Source: Pontibacter lucknowensis (lineage in GTDB: Bacteria; Bacteroidota; Bacteroidia; Cytophagales; Hymenobacteraceae). Taken from it: 64,000 nucleotides of DNA. The notes beneath the pieces are model-generated. The model searched no databases, was not told the origin of the DNA, and saw only the letters and a list, made by a program, of their open reading frames with translations. This document shows positions 26,208 through 34,100 of the stretch, piece after piece. A program made the translations under genes and the position numbers. The DNA lies in contig NZ_FTNM01000002.1 of NCBI RefSeq assembly GCF_900156415.1, positions 248,001-312,000 on the forward strand, given 5' to 3'. Positions within the stretch are counted from its first letter, which is position 1. The number at the start of each line of letters is the position of its first letter.

Positions 26208-27773
26208 ATGGTTACCTTTAAAGAGTTAAAGAATGATCTGCCGGCAGGTATTGTGGTCTTTTTGGTCGCAGTACCGCTTTGCCTTGGAATTGCCATGGCG
26301 TCCGGCGCTCCACTGTTTTCCGGTATCATTGCCGGCTTTGTAGGAGGTATAGTTGTAACACTTATCAGTGGTTCGCAGCTGGGGGTAAGTGGTCCGGCGG
26401 CAGGCCTGGCCGTGATTGTATTGCATGCCATTGAGGGCCTGGGCAGTTTTGAGGTGTTTCTGTCTGCTGTCGTGCTGGCAGGTGTCATGCAGCTGGTGCT
26501 CGGATTCCTGAAAGCGGGGAGCATTGGGTATTATTTTCCTTCCTCGGTTATAAAGGGAATGCTTTCGGGTATCGGTGTGATCATTATCCTCAAGCAGATT
26601 CCGCATGCCTTTGGGTATGATGAAAGCTATGAGGGTAGTCTGCACTTCCTGGAGCCATCCGGCGAAACTACTTTCTCATTAATTTTTAACTCTTTACGTT
26701 ACATATCTCCTGCAGCGGTTATCATCAGTGCGCTTTCCCTGGCTATCCTGATTTTCTGGGATACGGTACTGTCTAAGAAAGGCAAAATTTTCCAGATCAT
26801 ACAGGGGCCGCTCGTGGTGGTAGTGCTGGGTATCGTCCTGAACCTGGTATTCCTGAATGCCTTCCCGGAAATGGCTTTGCGCGCTAATCACCTGGTGGAA
26901 CTGCCGGTGGCAACGAGTGTGGGCGGTTTCTTTCAGCAGTTTACCGCGCCTGACTTCAGCCGTATCCTCACTTACGAGGTATTAATGTTGGCGGGCACGC
27001 TTGCAGTCGTAGCCAGCCTTGAAACCCTGCTTTGCCTGGAGGCGACCGATAAACTGGACCCACAGAAGCGTATCAGCCCGGCTAACCGCGAGTTGAAGGC
27101 ACAGGGCGTCGGTAACATCGTTTCGGGTCTGATCGGTGGTCTGCCTGTTACGCAGGTGATCGTGCGCAGCTCGGCCAACATTCAGTCAGGTGGCCGTACC
27201 AAGCTTTCGGCCCTTATCCACGGTGTACTGATCCTGGCCAGCGTAATTGCTATACCTGGTCTGCTCAACCTGATACCGCTTGCCTCACTGGCCGCTATTC
27301 TGTTTGTGGTAGGGTATAAGCTGGCTAAGCCGGCCCTGTTCAAAGCCATGTACCGTGGTGGCCTGAACCAGTTTCTGCCATTTGTAGTAACCGTGCTGGC
27401 CATTGTGTTCACTGACCTGCTCACAGGTATAGGCATTGGTATGGTAGTCGGCATCTTCTTTATCCTCAAAAACAGCTATCACGTGTCACACACCGTGGTG
27501 AAGGAGAAATCACAGGCAGGCAGAGAGAAGTACCGCATTGTGCTGGCAGAGGAAGTGACTTTCCTGAACAAAGGCAATATCCTGGAGGAACTTCGCAGAG
27601 TACCGGAAGGTGCTGAACTGGAAATAGACATGTCACGCTCGGCCGTGGTAGACCCGGATGTGATCGAGCTGATCGAGAACTACAAAGAGACCGCCCGCAG
27701 CAATAATATCAAGCTTCATGTCAAACAAACGGCTGAAGACGAAAAGCTGGAGTACGAGGGTATGAAGTTTTAA
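26208..27773 (+). CDS. SulP-family anion transporter (probable bicarbonate permease)
   Basis: 521 residues. The SulP transmembrane core is shown by the N-terminal LPAGIVVFLVAVPLCLGIAMASGAPLF, the GSQLGVSGPAAGLAVIV motif, about a dozen hydrophobic segments, and GLIGGLPVTQVIVRSSANIQSGGRTKLS. The C-terminal STAS domain is short and includes ELEIDMSRSAVVDPDVIELIENY. SulP proteins exchange or import sulfate, bicarbonate or other anions. The next gene encodes a carbonic anhydrase, which points to bicarbonate or CO2 handling, as in BicA-type systems (inference from context). It is the first gene of a three-gene operon. Confidence 0.9.
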   Translation: MVTFKELKNDLPAGIVVFLVAVPLCLGIAMASGAPLFSGIIAGFVGGIVVTLISGSQLGVSGPAAGLAVIVLHAIEGLGSFEVFLSAVVLAGVMQLVLGFLKAGSIGYYFPSSVIKGMLSGIGVIIILKQIPHAFGYDESYEGSLHFLEPSGETTFSLIFNSLRYISPAAVIISALSLAILIFWDTVLSKKGKIFQIIQGPLVVVVLGIVLNLVFLNAFPEMALRANHLVELPVATSVGGFFQQFTAPDFSRILTYEVLMLAGTLAVVASLETLLCLEATDKLDPQKRISPANRELKAQGVGNIVSGLIGGLPVTQVIVRSSANIQSGGRTKLSALIHGVLILASVIAIPGLLNLIPLASLAAILFVVGYKLAKPALFKAMYRGGLNQFLPFVVTVLAIVFTDLLTGIGIGMVVGIFFILKNSYHVSHTVVKEKSQAGREKYRIVLAEEVTFLNKGNILEELRRVPEGAELEIDMSRSAVVDPDVIELIENYKETARSNNIKLHVKQTAEDEKLEYEGMKF

Positions 27774-27808
27774 CAAATCATCATTTTACTAAACTAAAGA
27801 CTACACCA

Positions 27809-28480
27809 ATGAGAACCCAAAACAGAGAGACACAGTCAGAACTGACACCACAGCACGCAAAAGAGATATTGGTTGAAGGCAACAAGCGCTTCGTGAACAA
27901 CCTGAAAGCGAACCGCAACCTGCTGCAGCAGGTGAACGAAACGTCAGAGGGGCAATATCCATTTGCCATTATCCTGAGCTGCATCGACTCCCGCACTTCA
28001 GCCGAGCTGATCTTCGACCAGGGCCTTGGCGACATATTCAGTGCCCGCATCGCCGGTAACATCGTGAACGAGGACATTCTGGGTAGTATGGAGTTTGCCT
28101 GCAAAGTGGCTGGCTCTAAATTGGTAGTGGTGCTGGGCCACAGCAAGTGCGGCGCTATCAAGGGGGCTTGCGACCACGTAGAGATGGGCAACCTGAGCAC
28201 ACTGCTGCACAAGATAGAGCCTGCTGTGAATGCCGTGGAGTATGATGGCGAAAGAAATTCCAAAAATTCGGATTTTGTAGAAAAAGTAGCTGAGACCAAC
28301 GTTGTGTGGACGGTAGGCGAAATCAAGAAAAACAGCCCAATCCTTCGTGAAATGATAGAAAAAGGCGAGATTGGCATCGTAGGCGGCATGTACGACGTAG
28401 AAACCGGCGTAGTGACCTTCTATGACGATGTAGAAAATATGACTGAAACCCTGCATGAGGAACTTGCTGGCAAATATTAA
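27809..28480 (+). CDS. Beta-class carbonic anhydrase
   Basis: 223 residues. The beta-class zinc ligands are visible: Cys and Asp in LSCIDSRTSAELIFDQGLGD, and His and Cys in VVLGHSKCGAIKGAC. RIAGNIVNEDILGSMEFA completes the active-site pattern. It interconverts CO2 and bicarbonate in the cytoplasm. It follows the SulP gene by 35 nt and its end overlaps the next gene by 26 nt, so the three are translated from one message. This supports a CO2/bicarbonate supply or pH homeostasis module. Confidence 0.93.
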   Translation: MRTQNRETQSELTPQHAKEILVEGNKRFVNNLKANRNLLQQVNETSEGQYPFAIILSCIDSRTSAELIFDQGLGDIFSARIAGNIVNEDILGSMEFACKVAGSKLVVVLGHSKCGAIKGACDHVEMGNLSTLLHKIEPAVNAVEYDGERNSKNSDFVEKVAETNVVWTVGEIKKNSPILREMIEKGEIGIVGGMYDVETGVVTFYDDVENMTETLHEELAGKY

Positions 28481-29135
28481 GATCAAAGTAGAGGAGAAGG
28501 TATACCTCAAAGACCCCGAAGCATCAGAGAAAGGTCGTGATATTATCAAACACGGTATCTTTCTGATCGATGAGCTGGGCTTGGAGGCCTTCACCTTTAA
28601 GAAATTGGCTGAGCGCATCAGCAGCACAGAGGCGACGATCTACAGGTACTTTGAGAGCAAGCACATGCTGCTCTCATACCTGATCTCGTGGTACTGGAAC
28701 TGGCTGGAATACAGATTGGTGTTTGCTATTAACAACATCAAACCACCTGAAGACCGCCTGCGCATTGCAATCAGCATTTTGTCGGGGCGCATCGAAAACG
28801 ACATGGAGTTTGAGCATATTGATGAGGTTACCCTGCAGCGCATAGTGGTAGCCGAGTCAGCCAAAGCCTATCTCACCAAGGAGGTGGATGCCAACAACAA
28901 GGAAGGCTTCTTTTTGAGCTACAAACGCCTGTGCAAGCGCATAGCCGACATTGTGCACGAGATCAACCCGGAGTACAAGTATCCGGCCTCTCTGGTTTCT
29001 ACGGTAGCGGAAAGTGCGCATTACCAGAAGTTCTTTGCGCTGCACCTGCCTTCGCTCACGAACATACAAGAAGACGGTGGTACTGAACTGGAGAATTTTC
29101 TGACGCACATGGTGTTCAGAACCCTCGAGCGATAA
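28455..29135 (+). CDS. TetR/AcrR-family regulator
   Basis: 226 residues. The N-terminal helix-turn-helix is LIDELGLEAFTFKKLAERISSTEATIYRYFESKHMLLSYL, the TetR pattern. The C-terminal ligand domain (IENDMEFEHIDEVTLQRIVVAESAKAYLTKEV...) is unlike well-known members. The ATG at 28455 lies 26 nt inside the carbonic anhydrase gene, so the regulator is translationally coupled and presumably controls its own operon. The ligand is unknown; a bicarbonate or pH-related signal is only a guess. Confidence 0.88.
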   Translation: MRNLLANIKIKVEEKVYLKDPEASEKGRDIIKHGIFLIDELGLEAFTFKKLAERISSTEATIYRYFESKHMLLSYLISWYWNWLEYRLVFAINNIKPPEDRLRIAISILSGRIENDMEFEHIDEVTLQRIVVAESAKAYLTKEVDANNKEGFFLSYKRLCKRIADIVHEINPEYKYPASLVSTVAESAHYQKFFALHLPSLTNIQEDGGTELENFLTHMVFRTLER

Positions 29136-29156
29136 CTAGCTGTTTACGATCCTTGC

Positions 29157-29196
29157 AAAGGATGACACTGGCCCAGGTGCCGGTGTCATCCTTTTT
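29157..29196 (+). terminator. Terminator of the SulP operon
   Basis: Arms AAAGGATGACAC (29157-29168) and GTGTCATCCTTT (29183-29194), running into TTTTTT. Confidence 0.9.
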
Positions 29197-29279
29197 TGTT
29201 TTATAGGTGGTAGTTTAAAGCAAAACATAACCTCTGCCATGTGTTTTACTTACAACACAGGTATAACAAACTGTAAGGT

Positions 29280-30296
29280 ATGAAAACAAAGAGCATTCTA
29301 TTGAAAAGTCGTCCGAAGGGTATGCCGACGGAGGAGAACTTTGAGTTCAAAGAGGAAGAGCTTCCGGAACTGCAGGAAGGGCAGCTGTTGCTGAAGACGC
29401 TGTACGCATCGGTGGATCCCTACATGCGCGGTCGCATGAGCGACGCCAAATCCTATGTCGCACCCTATAACCTGAACGAGCCCATTGCCGGAGGTGTGGT
29501 GGCAGAAGTTGTTGAAAGCCGGAACGACCGGTATAAAGCAGGGGTAATAGTATTGGGTAATCTGCCCTGGCAAACCTATAGCATCTCCAACGGCAAAGGC
29601 CTTAACCAACTGGACCCGGATCTGGCGCCGCTGAGTTACCACTTAGGTATACTGGGTATGCCCGGTCTGACAGCCTATTGTGGTCTGCTCTACATCGGGG
29701 AACCAAAAGAAGGGGAGACGGTGGTCGTGTCAGGGGCGGCGGGAGCGGTTGGCACTGTGGTCGGGCAGATTGCCAGGCTCAAGGGCTGCCGCGTGGTCGG
29801 TATAGCCGGCTCCGATGACAAAACAGCATACCTCAAAAAAGACCTCGGCTTTGACGAGGCCATCAATTACAAAACCACAGACAATATGCCGCAAGCTTTG
29901 GCAGCCGCCTGCCCCGACGGCGTGGATATTTACTTCGACAATGTGGGAGGAGAGATATCGGATGCCGTGTACGGTCTGCTAAATAAATTTGCACGCATTG
30001 CAGTTTGCGGACAGATCGCACTGTACAATGCCACCTCGGTTCCGACAGGTCCTCGGGTGGAGCCAATCCTGCTGAAGAAAAGCGCTCTCATGAAAGGCTT
30101 TATTGTGGGTGACTACGCTGCACGCTTTCCGGAAGCGGCCACAGAAATGGTAGGTTGGCTTAAAGCTGGTAAGTTACAGTACGAAGAGCATATTGTAGAA
30201 GGATTTGATCAATTGCCACAGGCCTTCTTCGGCTTGTTCAGGGGGGAGAATACAGGCAAGCTACTTGTGAAAGTGGCTGATTTTAACGCCCACTGA
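29280..30296 (+). CDS. NADP-dependent oxidoreductase (MDR family, CurA-like)
   Basis: 338 residues of the zinc-free medium-chain dehydrogenase/reductase family related to leukotriene B4 12-hydroxydehydrogenase and curcumin reductase CurA. Evidence: the start KSRPKGMPTEENFEFKEEELPEL, ASVDPYMRGRMSDAKSYVAPYNLNEPI, the Rossmann motif VVSGAAGAVGTVVGQIARLKGCRVVGIAGSD, and YFDNVGGEISDAV. It reduces the C=C bond of alpha,beta-unsaturated ketones or aldehydes with NADPH. It is a single gene, closed by a strong terminator. Confidence 0.92.
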   Translation: MKTKSILLKSRPKGMPTEENFEFKEEELPELQEGQLLLKTLYASVDPYMRGRMSDAKSYVAPYNLNEPIAGGVVAEVVESRNDRYKAGVIVLGNLPWQTYSISNGKGLNQLDPDLAPLSYHLGILGMPGLTAYCGLLYIGEPKEGETVVVSGAAGAVGTVVGQIARLKGCRVVGIAGSDDKTAYLKKDLGFDEAINYKTTDNMPQALAAACPDGVDIYFDNVGGEISDAVYGLLNKFARIAVCGQIALYNATSVPTGPRVEPILLKKSALMKGFIVGDYAARFPEAATEMVGWLKAGKLQYEEHIVEGFDQLPQAFFGLFRGENTGKLLVKVADFNAH

Positions 30297-30335
30297 GCAA
30301 CACATGCTCAAAGCAATTGGCGGGACACTAGTGTG

Positions 30336-30377
30336 GCAATAGAAAAGCCCCGGACTTCTCCGGGGCTTTTCTATTGC
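30336..30377. terminator. Bidirectional terminator
   Basis: Perfect 18-nt arms GCAATAGAAAAGCCCCGG (30336-30353) and CCGGGGCTTTTCTATTGC (30360-30377) between the oxidoreductase gene and the convergent STAS gene. Confidence 0.92.
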
Positions 30378-30390
30378 TGTAAATAATGTT

Positions 30391-30753
30391 TTAGGCGGCG
30401 ATTGACTTTGAGGTGACTTGTAGCGCTGCCCTGTCTTCTGAACTGGCCTTGTCAAACAGTGAGTCGAGGCGGAGTAATCGGAACAGGCGCTCAGTGGTGG
30501 CATTCATGTCACAGAGCACAACTTTTACATTCTGTTTCCGGATCTTGAGCAGTTCGCTCACAAAAGAGCAGATGCTGCTATTGGTCAGGTGCAGGCGGTC
30601 CACGTGCGAACAGTCGATCCAAAGTTCTCTTGTGCTGTCCGTCGGTACTTCGGCGATTGCCTGGTGAACTTTATTAAGCGCTTGTTCTTTCACAAGGCCC
30701 TTTACAAAAAAGATATGGCGATTCTGGTGCGAGGTGTGGTTGATTATTTCCAT
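30391..30753 (-). CDS. STAS-domain protein
   Basis: 120 residues forming one STAS domain: EIINHTSHQNRHIFFVKGLV, ELWIDCSHVDRLHLTNSSICSFVSELLKIRKQNVKVVLCDMN and TTERLFRLLRLDSLFDKA. The segment HLTNSSICSF sits where anti-anti-sigma factors carry the phosphorylated Ser (usually DSSG). It could act in a partner-switching pathway, but no anti-sigma kinase or phosphatase gene is adjacent. Function remains inferred from the fold. Confidence 0.7.
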   Translation of the reverse strand: MEIINHTSHQNRHIFFVKGLVKEQALNKVHQAIAEVPTDSTRELWIDCSHVDRLHLTNSSICSFVSELLKIRKQNVKVVLCDMNATTERLFRLLRLDSLFDKASSEDRAALQVTSKSIAA

Positions 30754-31174
30754 GTCGACGTTCCTGAAAAAGATTTAACATATAAAGGAGGTGCTTTAGT
30801 AGCGGATTTCCTTTATTTAATACTATAAAATTAAAAACATATTGCTGGGTGAGTATTGTATTTTTAAAGTACGGGGTAATTAGTATATAGTTATTTACTT
30901 TGTAATAAATTTAGTAAACGATTTAAAATGGTGATTTTTATTACTAAAAAGCTAAATAGCTACTAATAAGTTGATTGTTTAATTATTGTATAAAATCAAT
31001 ATACTGTTTAAATAAGTCATTGTTGTTAAAATGTAATATGGGCTTAGGTGCATTGTTTAGGGTGGTAATGAAATGGCAGGCGGCCCGCTTGTGCCACCTC
31101 TAAGGCTAGGTCTGACAAGCAGAGGTGCCAATATATTATTTTTAGTATATTGATAAGGAATTGATGCCGCCGCT
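30754..31174. other. AT-rich gap upstream of the macroglobulin gene
   Basis: About 420 nt, strongly AT-rich from 30780 to 31060. No open frame, RNA gene or clear promoter consensus was recognised. It separates the divergent STAS and macroglobulin genes and should hold both promoters. Confidence 0.6.
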
Positions 31175-34100
31175 ATGCTAAGACAACTACCGCTGCTACT
31201 GCTTTTCTCCCTGCTCTCAATACAGGCCTTCGCGCAGGGGCGCTTGGCTAAGTCCCAACTCCGCAGTCCCTATACCTATATCTACCGCATCACCGACGAA
31301 CAAGCCCTGACGATCTATGAGAAGGGGCCGGATGTGGTAAAGAGCAATTTTTTTCACACAGTGGTCGATTCGTTTGCCATTGGTAAGACTTATACAAAGC
31401 CGCTGCCGCAGGGCCATTATCTGTACATGCATGCCCAGGGTCCTGACCTGGTATACTGGCTGGAGACGAAGAGTAAACTGCAGGCGAAGCTGCTGCACCT
31501 GCAGCCGGAGCTCGCCCTGCTGGTGCACGACAGTCTGGGGCAACTGGTGACCGATGCAGAGGTGATGGCTGGCAAGCAGCGTGTGCCATTGGACAGCAAA
31601 ACCAATACCTACCGCCTGAAGAAAGGGCCTAAGAAGGGAATCGTCAGCGTGAGCCACTCGGGTCTTACTTTTTACGAAGAACTTGCACCGCAGCAGCATC
31701 AATACCATTACAAACCAAAGTGGTGGCAGCGGTTGATCAACACGTGGCCCATTTACTACACGTGGCGCCCGTTTCGGGATGTGTACAGAACCATTAGATG
31801 GGGGGAGCCGCAAGGGTGGATCCGCAGTATAGCTTCCATTTTTGACGAAGAGTACCGTCTTGACAAAACTGAAAAGTATAAAGGTTACCTCGTTACGAAC
31901 AAACCGCTATACCAGCCTGGCGACACGGTGAGGTATAAGGCCTATGTGGTGAACCAAAACGGCAGACCAGTGCAATACAAGGCGCAGCTGATGCTAAATG
32001 GCTATAATATCAGGCGTAAGAAGATGGGGGTGCTCGCACCTTACCGCAAGGGAGCATACGAAGGTTGGTTTGTGCTGCACGACAGCCTGAACCTCCGTCT
32101 GGATGCCAGCTATACCTTATCGCTGGAAAGGACCAATAAGCGGGAGGATGCACTGGTGCGGCACTCTTTCACTTATGAAGACTATGAACTGAAGGAAAAC
32201 AAGTATACCCTGCGGCTGGCGCATGAAGAGCACCAGGCGGGTGTGGAGAACCAAGTGCATGTGCGAGGGACGGATGCCAACGGTCTCAACCTGCTCGACG
32301 CCCGGGTGGAGGTGGTGGTGCTTACCCGGCAGGTTTTCGGATCGCGGGAGCAGCAGGTGTTTGTACCGGACACGCTCTGGAAGCACAGCCAGTCGCTGGA
32401 GGCTGCTGGCGAAACGAGCATCTCCATACCTGCCACGGCTTTCCCAAAAGCTTCCCTGCGCTACCAGGTCAGGACTGACTTTCTGAACAGCAGCAATGAA
32501 CGCAGCTTTCAGTCGGCCGAAGCCAGCTATACCTACTTGCCGGGACAGCTGAAACTTTCGCTCTCGCAGGACAGTCTGCTGGCCCAATACCTGGAAGGCG
32601 ACAAGCCCATGCCGCACCAGGCAAAGCTGACTGCCGTTGACGCGAAAGGCAACAAAGTGCTGGAGCAGCAGGTGCAGCTGCCTTACCGTTTGCCAGTGAA
32701 CCCTTATGTGCGGCGCTACATGCTGCAGACTGCGGAACACGAGGAAACGCTTGCCCTAAACCCAGTGAATGCACTAGTGCAGGCCAATACCGACCGCAGC
32801 AACGATTCGCTCTATTTCGTGCTGGACAATCCGCGGAGGCTGCCTTACTGGTACTTCGTGTACCGGGGCGATAAACTGGTGGAGCAGGGCAGAGGGCGGG
32901 AGCGGGAGTTGCGCTATACCCGTGCTCTGCGTGGCGACGATACTTATTTTGTGACGCTGCGCTACATGTGGGGTGGCGAGATCCGATCGGATGAAAAAGT
33001 GGCCCCTCACCGCAGGTATACCCTGAACCTGGAAGTTGAAGCACCGCAGGTGGTGTACCCGGGGCAGCAGAGCGACCTGACTGTGACCGTGCGCGATGCC
33101 AAAGGAAAACCAGTACCCAATGCCGATCTTACCGCCTATGCCATCACATCCAAGTTCACGGCGCAGGGTGTGCCCACACTACCGTCATGGGACAGGTATA
33201 AAGGCCGCAAGCCTTACCAGAAGCTGCGGCTGAACAACGAGGCCAAAGCCACCACGCAGCTCATGGACTGGAACGCATGGAGTCGCCGCATGGGGCTCGA
33301 CAGCATCGCCTATTACAATTTCCTCTATCCGAAGCAGGGCATTTTCACCGAGTACAGCCTTTCCCGCGACAGCCTTACGCAATTCTCGCCTTTCGTGGTG
33401 GACTCCGGTAGGGTGGTGCCGGTGCATGTGGTATACCTTGACCGGGTGCCGGTGTATTTCTCCGGAACGGATGTGATGCCGGCCTATTCCTTTGCGGCTG
33501 ACAGCGGCTACCATACCATTATGATGCGCACGGCCGACAAGCTGGTTACACTCGACAGCGTATACCTGCGGCCTTACCACAAACTGGTACTGAGTGCTGA
33601 CCTCACGCCAGGTACAGCGCCCTATGCGAAAGAAGCTGAAAGGAAAGACTACCTCTCGACCCGGGAGCGCAACAACCTGTACGGCTACCTGCTGCAGGTG
33701 GAGCAGAACTTCGGCAGAGATCTGGCTTACCTGAAGCAGGGCCGCCGGGTGCTGCGCGTGGAGGATAACCCTGCCCGGAGCAACCATTATTACTCGGCAA
33801 CAAAGTCCGTGCTGGCGGGACCTTTTTCGCCGGGCTATCTGCAGTTTACCAGGTATAACCGCTTCAACACCTCGTTCGAACTGGAGGCTGGCTATACTTA
33901 TACCTTTGAGCGGGAGTTGCTCAAAATGCGCGAGCGCAAGCTCCTGCCGGATCATGTTCACCTTGGCAACTGGAACAAGAAGGAGCGGAATCCGGTGCCG
34001 CTATACGATAAGGCCTCAACTGAGCAACAACTGCAACAGGAGTGGGAGGAACTGCAGCATCAGTTCTGGCTGCAGAAAGCCTTCGGCAACAACCCGCTTT

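Noticed and set aside
33185..33961. Minus-strand 258-codon open frame inside the macroglobulin gene
   Set aside because: Antisense shadow of the 1938-residue gene, no motif or start signal.
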